A stretch of 64,000 nt of DNA from JAHEEM01 sp036396795 (GTDB taxonomy: Bacteria; Pseudomonadota; Gammaproteobacteria; Steroidobacterales; Rariloculaceae), in the NCBI GenBank assembly GCA_036396795.1, contig DASWKF010000039.1, positions 62,001 through 126,000 on the forward strand, written 5' to 3'. Position numbers and translations under genes: made by a program. Below the pieces are notes generated by a model. That model did no database searches and had not been told where the DNA came from. It worked only from the letters and a program-made list of their open reading frames with translations. Every line of letters starts with the position of its first letter. Position 1 is the stretch's first letter. This document shows, piece by piece, positions 8,233 to 18,016 of this stretch.

Positions 8233-10881
8233 ATGGGCACGTCGATTCACTTTCCAGCGGCAGAGGAACCGGACGGTAGACGGAAAGTTCTGCGACTACG
8301 AGTTGACGCCGAGACCCCAGAACTCGCCGAATCGCTAGTTCAGCGCTCGAGCAGCGAGTTGCGTAGCGCTCTTGGCTGCAACTATGCGGAGCTAGCTACC
8401 TCCGCACAGACCGCCCGACGCAGCATCAATGCCCAAGCCATTTCGATTCTCTCGGAACGGCTCCCCATCGATCCTGGCCAACTGAGCATATTGCGCAGCC
8501 CCACAATCGGAACCTATCGCGGCGGGAAGGGCGATTTCTTCCACGATTTGTTTCCGTATCTCGAGGCGTTCTCTCCGGCGTTTGTGCGAGACCTTACGGA
8601 TCGCTACGCGCCCGATGCGAAAGTATTGCTCGACCCATTCGGCGGCTGTGGCACCGCGCCACTGACGTTCGCGTATGACCGTCCCGGCAAGAGAGTCTCT
8701 TACTACTGCGAGCTCAATCCCCTCCTCCAGCGTATCGTCTCTCTCAAAGAGTGGCTTCGTTCACTTCCTTACGATGACCGATCAAGGTTGCGCGAGCGTA
8801 TCGCGGCATTCCGACCTACGTTGCGCCGTGATACGGCTGCAGCACAACGGCACGACTTGTTGAAGGCTTCCTGCGAGCCGGTCTTTGGCCAATCGTCGGT
8901 TTTCCCTTTACCTACTCTCGATCAAGTCTTGCGCATAAAGACTGTGATTGAGAACTTGAGGACGGAAGATGCGGCGCTTTCGAACGTTCTCGACATTGCC
9001 GTGCTGGCGTCCATAGTGCCAGCATCCAATATGCAGCGCGCAGGAGACTTACGAAAGAAACGCCCGGACGAAAGGAAAAAGATATCTTCTGATTTGCTTG
9101 AACATATCGCCAAAACCCTGGAGCAAATCGAACAAGGACTTGAATCATTTGATCAGATGGAATGTGCATCCCAGTTGCTTGCCGAAGATGCGCGCTCGTT
9201 ATCGAGAATACCTTCGATAGAGGCTGACTTAGTAATCACATCACCTCCTTATCTAAACGGAACGAACTATTTCCGCAATACGAAGGTTGAGCTCTGGTTC
9301 CTGAGAGTACTCAATTCCTCTCACGATTTGGCAAGGCTACGAGATCAAACCATTACGGCGGGCATAAATGACGTCCGTGGGGTGCGAGGTACGTCGCATC
9401 CACCCCAAGATGTGCCGGAATGCATAGCCGAATGTGTCGGCCAACTGGAAGCCAGCTCGTACGACCGCCGGATTCCGTTGATGGTTCGCTGGTATGCATT
9501 TGACCTCGAACAGGCCATAAAAGCGACTCTGTCTCACACGAAGCGAGGCGCTAAAGTCTTTATCGATATTGGCGATTCAATCTATTCGGGAGTTCGCGTT
9601 CCGACAGACAAATTGATCGCCGATATCCTAACTCGAAATGGCTGTGACGTATTGGAGGAGATTCTTATCCGCCAGAGGATGGCAAGGCAGGGCCGACGTG
9701 TACATCAAGTGTGCATCGTCGCAGAGGCTCGAGGAACTCCAAGCAAAGGGAGCCGGCCTGAGACGCCTGACCGAAGGGCCTGGGAGACTTTTCAATCGAA
9801 GCTTCCCCATACCGCGCAACCGTTCTGTAAAAGAAATTGGGGACATTCCTGGCACTCGATTTGCAGTTTCCAGGGAAAGCTAAAGCCGGCCATCGCGAAG
9901 TTTCTAACTGAAGCGTTCGTACCTACTGGCGGGTCTGTCTTGGATCCTTTCGCCGGCGTCGGCACGATTCCGTTTGAAGCAGCTCTCGCAGGGAAAGCCG
10001 CCTACGGCTTCGACCTCAGCCCCGCTGCACTCGCGATCTCGAGGGCGAAGGTTTCTGTGCCGAACTCCGACGAAATCGCTGAACGGTTGGATGTGCTGGA
10101 AGCGCACATATCCGCGAATCGTCATTCCGACTATTCAGCAATATGGCAACCCAAGTTCAATCGTCCCTTAGCCGACTACTATCATCCCGAAACGCTGCAA
10201 CAGATCTTGGCTGCGAGATCATGGTTTGCAGGCCAACATCCGTGGAGCGCCAGCGATGCGATGCTGCTAGCTTGCGCAATGCATATTCTCCACGGTAACC
10301 GCCCGTATGCTCTCAGCAGACGCTCTCACCCAGTGACGCCCTACGCGCCCTCTGGAGAGACGGTTTATAAGCCATTTATCGAAAAGCTTCGGGAAAAGAC
10401 CGGGCGTGTGTTAGCCGAGCATTTGCCAGAGCACTTTCAGAATGGTTGTGTATACGAACATGACGCAACGAGCTGGTGGCCGAGTCACATCTACGATCTT
10501 GACGCCGTAATAACTTCCCCTCCATTTTTCGATTCGACGCGATTTTTCTTGGCGAATTGGATTCGCTTATGGTTTGCAGGTTGGGCAGAGTATGATTTTC
10601 GCTCGGGGCAACGACGATTTCTCGAAGAGCAACAGAAGCGTTCCCTTACATGCTACGAACCAATCTTTCGGCAATCCAAAGAACGGCTAGCAAATGGCGG
10701 AGTCCTGTTAATGCATCTCGGAAAGAGCAAGAAGTGCAACATGGGCGTAGAGCTGCAGCGGCTTGCCCTTAAATGGTTCGCAAAATCAGAATTGTTCGAC
10801 GAGTCCGTGGCCCATTGCGAATCTCACGGAATTCGAGACAAAGGCACGGTGACTGACCATCAATATCTGTTGCTCTATTAG
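8233..10881 (+). CDS. Two-domain DNA methyltransferase (N4/N6 amino type)
   Basis: The 882-residue protein contains two sets of amino-methyltransferase motifs. The AdoMet-binding motif I appears as DPFGGCGT at residues 134-141 and DPFAGVGT at 571-578. The catalytic motif IV appears as TSPPY at 336-340 and TSPPF at 761-765. Two complete catalytic halves suggest that each modifies one strand of an asymmetric site, as in some type IIS systems, though a single composite enzyme is possible. It should protect host DNA against the convergent HNH nuclease, with which it shares a 4-bp overlap of stop codons. Codon use is far less GC-rich than the flanks, consistent with horizontal transfer. Target sequence unknown. 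Confidence 0.88.
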   Translation: MGTSIHFPAAEEPDGRRKVLRLRVDAETPELAESLVQRSSSELRSALGCNYAELATSAQTARRSINAQAISILSERLPIDPGQLSILRSPTIGTYRGGKGDFFHDLFPYLEAFSPAFVRDLTDRYAPDAKVLLDPFGGCGTAPLTFAYDRPGKRVSYYCELNPLLQRIVSLKEWLRSLPYDDRSRLRERIAAFRPTLRRDTAAAQRHDLLKASCEPVFGQSSVFPLPTLDQVLRIKTVIENLRTEDAALSNVLDIAVLASIVPASNMQRAGDLRKKRPDERKKISSDLLEHIAKTLEQIEQGLESFDQMECASQLLAEDARSLSRIPSIEADLVITSPPYLNGTNYFRNTKVELWFLRVLNSSHDLARLRDQTITAGINDVRGVRGTSHPPQDVPECIAECVGQLEASSYDRRIPLMVRWYAFDLEQAIKATLSHTKRGAKVFIDIGDSIYSGVRVPTDKLIADILTRNGCDVLEEILIRQRMARQGRRVHQVCIVAEARGTPSKGSRPETPDRRAWETFQSKLPHTAQPFCKRNWGHSWHSICSFQGKLKPAIAKFLTEAFVPTGGSVLDPFAGVGTIPFEAALAGKAAYGFDLSPAALAISRAKVSVPNSDEIAERLDVLEAHISANRHSDYSAIWQPKFNRPLADYYHPETLQQILAARSWFAGQHPWSASDAMLLACAMHILHGNRPYALSRRSHPVTPYAPSGETVYKPFIEKLREKTGRVLAEHLPEHFQNGCVYEHDATSWWPSHIYDLDAVITSPPFFDSTRFFLANWIRLWFAGWAEYDFRSGQRRFLEEQQKRSLTCYEPIFRQSKERLANGGVLLMHLGKSKKCNMGVELQRLALKWFAKSELFDESVAHCESHGIRDKGTVTDHQYLLLY

Positions 10882-11912
10882 ATATTGCCCGCCTTCAGCT
10901 GCGCGTCCGCTTCCTCTACCCATCGCTCCGCGATTATTCCCTCAACAACGGAAAAGATATCGACTCCCGCATGCTTCAATATGCGATTGCGGAGTTTCAC
11001 TACCTCATCCATGTACGCTGCGTACTTGGTCAATAGAGCTTGAACATTCCCGGAATCTTGTAGATGTTCAATGGCGGCGGGGTTGATTGTCGGCTCAGCC
11101 TTCAATAGTTCGTAGTCGAGACCCGTTAAGGTCTGCAATCTTCGTAATCGCTCATCATTGTAATACTCCGCCGGCCACTTTCCCGACTTCTCATTATTGT
11201 GCTCGCTGCATAACAGCGTTCCGTTGTCTGTCGTTAATGGCCAAAGATAATATGCAGGCAGCGTGTGATCGAGTTGGTAAGTTCCAGCGATCGGAGCGCC
11301 ATTTTCGTCAACCAGCTGCTTTTCACACTGGAAGCACTTTCCGTCGAAACGACGAAAGATCTCCTTGCTGTTGATCTTTCCGGTCGCGCCGGAAACGTCC
11401 ACATATAGGCGGCGTTTCTGCGCCGCTTCACGGTGCTGATCGCTCGTTCGAGTTTGGTTCTTGATGGAGTTATAGGATGTTTTGCACTGGCGGCATTCTC
11501 CTTGTCGACCAGTTTGACGCGCGCCATGTCGATCAAACGCGGCTAGCGGCTTCGCGGCATTGCAGATGATGCAGTATTTGTACATTGGAGCATTTTCGAC
11601 GTATTGCCGATGATCCACATCAAAGTCGCCTTCCTCTATGACTTCAATAGTTTCTCCGCTCTCTGGATCTCGCCTGATAAGGCGATAGCTATAGAACCTC
11701 GTAGCTCCGCCATCCTCCAGCACGAAACCGCAGGCGGGACACACAATTGAGAGCTCACCACCAATTTCGTCTGCTCGAACCAGCAAGAAGTTCGTGCATT
11801 CATGGTTCAGACATTCGAATACCTTGAGCGGAACATCGCCCATGCCTTGGACATGTTCCGCACGTAACTGGCCTGTTTTCTCTACGCGCGTGTATGGGGT
11901 TCGTCGTGGCAC
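10878..11912 (-). CDS. HNH endonuclease, probable restriction enzyme
   Basis: This 344-residue protein carries several paired cysteines. CLNHEC with CPACGF (about 34-62) and CIICNAAKP with CRQC (about 108-143) look like two zinc ribbons. CFQCEKQL leads into YQLDHTLPAYYLWPL and LLCSEHNNEKSGKWP (about 190-245), the HNH nuclease core. Its position tail-to-tail with the double methyltransferase, overlapping by four bases (TTAG), strongly suggests the nuclease of a restriction-modification pair. It is intact. The low-GC codon style matches the methyltransferase. I cannot tell whether it cuts unmodified or modified DNA; the former is more likely beside a methyltransferase. Confidence 0.82.
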   Translation of the reverse strand: MPRRTPYTRVEKTGQLRAEHVQGMGDVPLKVFECLNHECTNFLLVRADEIGGELSIVCPACGFVLEDGGATRFYSYRLIRRDPESGETIEVIEEGDFDVDHRQYVENAPMYKYCIICNAAKPLAAFDRHGARQTGRQGECRQCKTSYNSIKNQTRTSDQHREAAQKRRLYVDVSGATGKINSKEIFRRFDGKCFQCEKQLVDENGAPIAGTYQLDHTLPAYYLWPLTTDNGTLLCSEHNNEKSGKWPAEYYNDERLRRLQTLTGLDYELLKAEPTINPAAIEHLQDSGNVQALLTKYAAYMDEVVKLRNRILKHAGVDIFSVVEGIIAERWVEEADAQLKAGNI

Positions 11913-12399
11913 AGCTATTGAATCGAATTCGGGACTATTGTTTCATTCCTAGCTGACTTTCTCAGTGAATGCCAATTTCTGCGGCTAATCCCGAGCGTGG
12001 CTAGCGATGGAGAGTATATAGACGAGCCGGTGACGCGCAAATGCGCACAGAATCGCTCCTCTCCTGCGCATTCACCCTGACCTCAACTGGCATGGCGCAA
12101 TGGATTTCCAGCGATTCTAAGATGAGTAACATCGACGACTACTAAGAGGCTGCTTATGGCCGTTCCAGTTACGGATTTGATTATCGCGGCGGTAAGCAAG
12201 CTTGTTGATGACTCACAAGCGGAGCGCTACCGCGAGCCCAGTCACTCGGATATCGATTTCTATGTCGGCCGTGTCGGATTGTCCTCTGCCGATCCCAAGG
12301 CACAGGGCCAAACAGTGGGAAAAGCCAAAAGAGTCCGCGCCATTCTCTCTTGGGCTGTAGACAACGATCCAGATGCTGCCGGCAACCTCATCGAATCAC

Positions 12400-12423
12400 T
12401 ATTGAGCCTTCACTAATACAGTG
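12400..12423 (+). repeat. Left terminal repeat of the IS, with TA target copy
   Basis: This 24-base end (TATTGAG...ACAGTG) matches the reverse complement of 13494-13517 at 23 of 24 positions by eye. The outer TA is the duplicated target. Confidence 0.9.
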
Positions 12424-13515
12424 GCATCACAAAGCCAATTCGGTCTGCTTCCAGAAAGCCGCGATCAATGCCGGACGTCGCTGCATGCGGCGGAAGCTGC
12501 GGCATGCACAGGTGCGCAACTCCGGCAGATCGCTGGCGCAGAAGTTGGCCAGCTCGCGGTTCTTGCCGTAGTTCCAGATCTGCTCAACGGGATTGAGCTC
12601 CGGCGCGTAAGGCGGCAGAAATTCGATTCCGAGCTCACCGTGACGGGCCGCGACATACTGGCGGACTTTGCGGCTGCGATGTGCCTGCAGGCCGTCCCAC
12701 ACGATCAACGGCTTCTGCCGGAATTGGCGGCGCAAATGACCGAGAAACTCGACGATCTGGTCGCTCTTGATGGTGCCGGGATAGAGCCGGAAGTAGAAGT
12801 TCCGCCAACTCAATCCCGCGATGACACTCAGCAATTTCCAGTTGAAGTGGTACTGCAGCACCGGTGTCTGACCCCGCGGCGCCCAAGTGCGAACGCGGTG
12901 AGGACGCTCGGAGAGTCCGGACTCGTCGACGAACACGATCAATCGTCTTTCTCGGGCGGCGTTTTTTTTACCTGGGGCCAGCGCTTGCGCTTCCACGCCT
13001 CGATGCGCGCCTCGTCGCGCTCGCGTGCACGACCCGTCGACCGTTGGGGCGTGAAGCCGAGCTGGCGCAGCAGCTGCCAGACTCGGGTCGTTGCGTACGC
13101 GACACCGAAGCGCTTTTCGATCAACTGCGCGACCCGCGGCAACGTCCATAAACCCGTCGGAAATCCGGCCACCTCCGGTCCCGCCTTCAATAACCGCACC
13201 AGCTGCTCGAGCTGTCGCTCATCGAGCCGGGGCTTGCGTCCAGCACGTCCTGCACGGCGTAGTCCCCGCAGCCCTGCCTCTTCAAGGGCGCTGGCCCACC
13301 GGCTCACCGACTGCCGACTGACCTCGGTCAATCGTGCTACCTCCGCTTGGCTCACCCCGTTGCGCAGCAGCCGAGCGCCTTCGCGCCGGCGCTCCTCCAT
13401 CGCAACGAAATCCCGCTTCGCACTTGCCGCCATCGCTCCGCACTCCGCTTCCCTCGCGATTGCAGTGAGTTTAGTGCAAAGCATCGATATTGTCACTGTA
13501 TTAGTGAAGTCTCAA
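12402..13515 (-). mobile_element. IS630-family insertion sequence
   Basis: The element is about 1.11 kb with near-perfect terminal inverted repeats and is flanked by TA on both sides, the target duplication typical of IS630/Tc1-mariner elements. It carries one transposase gene split in two frames over a run of eight A, on the minus strand. Insertion has cut an abortive-infection gene, and the target restores to an open frame when the element is removed. Its sequence is GC-rich, unlike the defence genes around it, so it was probably acquired from the resident chromosome or a GC-rich donor. Confidence 0.93.
12427..13496 (-). CDS. IS630-type transposase made by -1 frameshifting
   Basis: Frame A (13496 to 12939, 185 residues) holds the helix-turn-helix region (GVSQAEVARLTEVSRQSVSRW) and a winged-helix-like second half. 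Frame B (from about 12969 to 12427) holds the catalytic domain: LIVFVDESG (first Asp), IVWDGLQAH (second Asp) and YAPELNPVEQIW (Glu). The join lies at eight A on the coding strand (T run at 12962-12969), and B is in the -1 frame relative to A. Programmed -1 slippage at A runs is well known in this family. All DDE residues are present, so the enzyme may still be active. Confidence 0.88.
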
Positions 13516-13517
13516 TA
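13494..13517 (-). repeat. Right terminal repeat of the IS, with TA target copy
   Basis: Inverted copy of 12400-12423 with one mismatch. The transposase start at 13496 lies inside this repeat, so the promoter is probably within or just outside the end. Confidence 0.9.
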
Positions 13518-14102
13518 ATCTCGAAGATTCGTGGGTCCGGAGGATTTCGGCCTGGATCCCCAAACTTCGTGGGGCAAGCCGCGATAACGAATGCGATTGA
13601 GGCCTTCGGATCCGAAGGTTACGCACTGGCGTCGGATGGTGACCTGCGCCCAAAGAACCTCGACGTCTTGCATGGTCGAGAGCTCACTGCTGCTTTGAAA
13701 GCTTATGCGAACCGAGCGAGACGGGGCGCAGAAGATGCCGCCCTGCTCGCCGGGACGAGCAAAGATCTCCTAGAGGCTACGGCAGCGCATGTGCTCGTGG
13801 CCAAATACGGGCAATATCCAGATAGGGTCAATTTTCCGACTTTGCTTGGACAGGCGTTCATCGCTATTGGTCTTGCTACGCCTGCAGAGAAAACTGCCGC
13901 AGGTGAGCTCGCCCATAAACCTATGGAACGCGCTCTGTATGAGTCGGCATGCGCCGTCAATCGTTTGAGAAACAAGGAAGGTACTGGCCACGGGCGCCCC
14001 TGGGTATCGGGGCTTCGCGATCCAGAAGTGCAAGCAGCCGTCCGGGTCGCTGGCTGCGTTGCAGCATATATGCTCGACAAGCTGGAAGATACTTGAGCCT
14101 CA

Positions 14103-14700
14103 ATGTCTTCGCGAGGAAAGATGAGTCTAAACGCCCATTTTTGGCGGCGCTATTTCAGAACGCAATTTCAACCTGAGCTTCCGGCGCTCACTGACGTCCT
14201 GGAAAACCGAATTCTGCCGAGCTTTGCTGGACTAGAGCAGGAAGCTGAAAAGGTTTCGAAAGATGCATGGGATGCGTTTATGGCAATGCCTGGGACTGGC
14301 GACGAGGACTTTTCTGATTTCGCCGATGAAGCCGAGCAAGCCGGTGTTTCCCACTACGTGCCGTTGACCGGAATTCGCCAAGGAATACTGAACTTCTTCG
14401 CCGCAGCACTTTTTCATTGCTTCGAACAACAGGTCATGCTGTTTCACAGAAGGGAGATCCTGGACCCGTTCGAGGAAAACAACGAAAAGCTATTCTCGTT
14501 CAATGAATTCAGAACGCGCCTAAAGGAGGTGCCGATCGATATATCGTCCTTTCCGAGACTGGGTGGAAATACTAGAGCTTCGCCTAGTGGCGAATACCGT
14601 AATCTGCGCGTGAACTTCGATCAGTGCGACCAGAGCTGCTCGAAAACCCGGATTTGGCGAAGTATTTAGGCGACACCAACGCTATGCGCTCCTTGCAGAC
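14103..14700 (+). pseudogene. Frameshifted HEPN-like gene downstream of the abi gene
   Basis: The open frame runs from 14103 and stays coherent to about 14556 (…PIDISSFP). After one extra base the sense continues in another frame as WVEILELRLVANTV (14560-14601). A third frame gives RPELLENPDLAKYLG from 14627. The motif RLVANTV resembles the RxxxxH region of HEPN domains, in which KH would be expected next; here it is lost. No single reading frame yields a full product. It starts 6 bp after the abi stop, so the two were probably a defence operon. The N-terminal part (FEQQVMLFHRREI) is helical, and its function is unknown. Confidence 0.65.
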
Positions 14701-14710
14701 GGCTGTCCGG

Positions 14711-15949
14711 TCACCTCCCGATCTCGACGAGCGCAACGCGGTTGACGCCGCTGCACGCGAGCACCAGCCTGCCGTCGGCGGTCGCCTGCATGTGCCGGAC
14801 GACGCCGCCGCCCGACGGGATCGGCCAGCTCTGAAAGGTCTCGGTCTTCGTATCGAAACGCACGAGCGCGTTCGGCCTAGGATAAGTCTCGACGTACCAG
14901 ACGACGTCGCCGATCGTCGCAATGCCGTAGGGTTGCGAGCTCTCGCCGCTCGGCGACAGCCATTCGCGATACTCGCCCGTCTGCGGATCGTAGCGGCCGA
15001 GATAGCCGCGCGGATAATCCGTGTACCAGACCGCATCGTCGGGCGTGAGCGCGATACGCCGCGGCCGCGAGTCGGCATGCGGCAGCTCGTACTCGGTGAT
15101 CGCGCCCGTGTCCGGGTCGACGCTGCCGAGCCGGTTGCCCCAGAAGTCGACATACCAGGGCACGCCGTGCGAGTTGACGTGAATGCCGTACGGAAACGCG
15201 CGCTCGCTCGGCGCCGCCGAGATCTTGATCTGCTCGGTCGCGGGGTCCAGCCGGCCGACGTGGCCCGACATCGCCGTGAACCAGACCGTGCCCCCGGCGT
15301 CGACGATCGGCGTGTGCGGCCGCTCGACGCCCTCCGGCATCGCATAGTCGGTCACATCGCCCGTGCGCGGATCGAGCTTGCCGAGATAGGCCTGATAGTT
15401 GCCGGTGAACCAGACGTTGCCCGCGCCGTCCTCGATGAGGCCATGGGGCCCCGAGTTCGGGATCTCGAGCGGAAACTCGCGCATCGCGCCCGTCTTCGTG
15501 TCGACGTGGCCGATGCGGTTCGCGAACTGGCCGGCCCACCAGATCGAGCCGTCGGCAGCCGGCGCTGGATCGTGCGGGCGCGAGCCCAGGGTCGGCGCGA
15601 TCCACTCGGTGATCGTGACTTTGGCGGGACCGAAGATGATCTTCGGATCGGTGCCGGGCTTCTTCGGGAAGTTCGTCGCGAGATACTCGACGACCGACTC
15701 GCGCAGCGGCTCGGCCAGCGTGATCATCGTGCCGATGAGCTCTCGCCAACCGTCCTCGCTGTAGCCTCGCGCGTTCGGAATGTAGTCGAGGCGATGGCAG
15801 GCCGCACACGTGCCCTGCACGAATACCTTCGGCTCGCCTTCGGGCAGCTGGTACTGCGAGTCGGTCGCTTGGGCCGCGGCCGGGGCTGGAAGAACGGCCA
15901 TGAGACCCGCCACGGATGCGGCAAGACCTCCAACTGTACGCTTATGCAT
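14711..15949 (-). CDS. Cytochrome c / Vgb-type beta-propeller protein
   Basis: The 412-residue exported protein starts at ATG 15949, after a GGGGGAG ribosome site. A signal peptide ends near APAAAQA. TCAACHRLDYIPNARGYS (about 48-65) is a haem c attachment motif (CxxCH) in a small c-type domain. From about residue 110 come repeated blades with GNVWFTG, GTVWFTA and AVWYTDY, like virginiamycin B (streptogramin) lyase propellers. The haem domain indicates a periplasmic electron-transfer role rather than antibiotic linearisation. An upstream ATG (15994) would add 15 residues without a ribosome site. Downstream genes are on the opposite strand or decayed. Confidence 0.85.
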   Translation of the reverse strand: MHKRTVGGLAASVAGLMAVLPAPAAAQATDSQYQLPEGEPKVFVQGTCAACHRLDYIPNARGYSEDGWRELIGTMITLAEPLRESVVEYLATNFPKKPGTDPKIIFGPAKVTITEWIAPTLGSRPHDPAPAADGSIWWAGQFANRIGHVDTKTGAMREFPLEIPNSGPHGLIEDGAGNVWFTGNYQAYLGKLDPRTGDVTDYAMPEGVERPHTPIVDAGGTVWFTAMSGHVGRLDPATEQIKISAAPSERAFPYGIHVNSHGVPWYVDFWGNRLGSVDPDTGAITEYELPHADSRPRRIALTPDDAVWYTDYPRGYLGRYDPQTGEYREWLSPSGESSQPYGIATIGDVVWYVETYPRPNALVRFDTKTETFQSWPIPSGGGVVRHMQATADGRLVLACSGVNRVALVEIGR

Positions 15950-16022
15950 GCTTGCTCCCCCTTCGTTGGATATTTCTATAGACATTCCTGGCACCGGCGT
16001 CGCGCCGCCGCCTTGCTTGCGG

Positions 16023-17652
16023 CTACGGCGTCTCCATCCTCAAGAGCGGCGCTTTCGGCAGGTATCGTCGCGTCGCCTCCAGATCGCAGTTGAACGGCGC
16101 CATCTCGATGTGAGGCGAGTAGCGCAGATCCCGCGTGTGAGTCATCGACCCGACGATGTACTCGGGATCCTCGAGCGTGAACTGCGTCGTCATCCGGCTG
16201 CCGCCTTCGCGCAGCCGATAGCGCTCGACGACGTGCTTGCGTGCGCCGGAGGGCACGCCGTTCTGGTAAGGCGAGCGGTCGTCGGCGAAATTCGTCGTGT
16301 CCACGACGAGCACGTCGTTCTCCCACCAGCCGATCGAATGCCCTTCGTGCGTGCGCTCGTCGGCCGGCGGGTGGCCGCCCCCGTCCATATAGACGGTTCG
16401 CTCCTGGTCGAAGTACTGCGACCGTACATGACAAGCTCTCGATCCTCGACGAGCTCGATCTCGAGCGGATAGATGTCCGTGTACACGATGCCGCCGGGCG
16501 TCGGCTTGGTCGCGCACAAGAGCTCGGGATTCTCGAGCGAATTCTGATCGAACGCCGCCTTCGCGGCGCGGCCCTTCTCGGTGAGCTCGAGGTCGCGGTT
16601 CATGAGCTGATCGAGACCGCCGGGATAATCGGGCCCGAGGCTCTCGCGATCGACCATCCAGACGCCCTCGATCGTCGTCGCACTGGCCTGCGTTTCGGGA
16701 GGCGGCAGACGCTCGTAGGAGATCGGCAGCCCGTCACGCTCGAGCGCGTCTGGACGGTCATCGCGAGAACGGTCTTCGGTCTCATCGCCACTCGGTGTCG
16801 CACGGTACCGGTTACGCTACTCGTAGTACGGCACGCAGCTATCGGTCCCGACGGTCAGCCCGGGCTCCCAATGCCAGACGATCACGCGCGGCTTGTCGAT
16901 CGGCGCCGCGAACGTCGCCGGATCGTAGGCGCGGATGTCGTAGACGAGCGTGTCGCCGTCCCAGCGGCCGCGCGAGTGGCCCAGCGGGGTCGGCTCGACA
17001 CCGGCGGGCACCGCGTCGACGTTCATGTGAATCACGCGCGTGCGGTTGTAGTTCTGCGCCTTGATCAGGACGTCCTCGCCTTGCCGGAGAAACTCGAAGG
17101 GCCGCGCGGCGGCAGCTCGGTGACGACATACGGCGTCGCGTCCGTGTAGACCCAGACGCGGAAGATACCGTCGGGCGGCGCCGTCTCGGCCACGGCCTCG
17201 GGGTCGTGCCCCCGGCCGGCACCGAGGTACTCGTCGGACCAGCACGGGCCTGCGCCCGTGAACGCGAGCTCGGTGCCGCTCGGCCCGAGCACGTTCGCGA
17301 GCCTGAGCCAGTGCTCGCGGCGATCGGAGCGGTTACCGGCGGCACGCACGCGGTCGCCGGCCGCGACATAGCCGTCGACGACGCCCTCCTGGCGCGCGTT
17401 CGACGCGCCCGGGTCCTCGAGCACCCAATCGACCGGCGTGCCGTCGGCATCCGGCGCCCGGACCGTGATCATGATGTGCGGATTGCGCCAGACGACGCTG
17501 ACGACCTCGCCCTCGAGCTCGAGTATCTCGCCGCCGATGTACTCCACGCGCGAGTGATGTGCCGTCGCAATGCCGGGCGCCACGACAAACGAAGCAACGA
17601 CCGCTATGCCCCCGAGCAGCGTCCTTCTCTCCGCGCTTGGACAAACGTGCAT
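16023..17652 (-). pseudogene. Decayed DUF6152-type exported protein gene
   Basis: Sense begins at ATG 17652 with a good ribosome site (GGGGGGAGAG), a signal peptide and HHSRVEYIGGEILELEGEV, the DUF6152 start. It runs to about 17100, where the frame changes (ELPPRG to PFEFLRQGEDV). TAG at 16817 follows CVPYYE, yet sense continues in that same frame (YERLPPPE, GVWMVDRESLGPDYPGGLDQL). A second shift at about 16420 (ELVMYGR to SQYFDQERTV) leads to the end LLRMETP. Two repeats of an RTVYMDG / GRWxGDTLVYD type domain are recognisable. Either one long gene has three lesions, or the TAG is a true gene boundary between two damaged genes. No product of known function can be assigned. Confidence 0.7.
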
Positions 17653-18016
17653 CAGCTCTCCCCCCTTCTCGGTTCTCTGCCGAGTCACCGCTCGATACGC
17701 CGTCGAGCTGCCCGATCTTCCCGGGTCTTGCGTGCGTTCGATTCTACTCCTATCGTGCCGGAAATCTTGCTCCCGGGCGCGCTTCTGTGCGGCCCGCAGA
17801 CCAGAAGCCTGCAGACCGGCCGCAGAACCCCGCAGGAATGGACCATGCACGGCACATCGCGCCGGTACGCGATCCCGAGAATGCGTCGCATGAGTCGCGG
17901 TTTCGGTATCATTCCACCATGTCGGGAGCTGCACCCGGGGAGCCGGCTCGCGACCCATGCGGTCGCCGTCTCGATAGGTGACGAGGATCATTAGTGACTG
18001 ATCGACCTGAACGCTC
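17653..18016. other. Intergenic region, divergent promoters
   Basis: This 364-bp stretch lies between the decayed DUF6152-type gene and the next plus-strand gene. I see no gene, repeat or RNA in it. Promoters for both neighbours presumably lie here. Confidence 0.5.

Larger units (their letters stand above)
12156..14096 (+). pseudogene. Abortive-infection (Abi_C-type) gene interrupted by an IS630-type element
   Basis: The N-terminal part (12156-12401) reads to ESL, and the C-terminal part resumes at 13518 with ISKIRGSGGF. If the IS and one TA copy are removed, the two parts join in frame to give a 274-residue protein. The C-terminal half carries VNRLRNKEGTGHGRP, the signature of the Abi_C domain found in abortive-infection proteins, which kill or arrest phage-infected cells. 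The intact-length reconstruction fits that family. In its present state the N-terminal ORF ends ten bases into the element (86 residues), so the protein should not be made. The gene downstream (14103 onward) is also broken. Confidence 0.8.
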
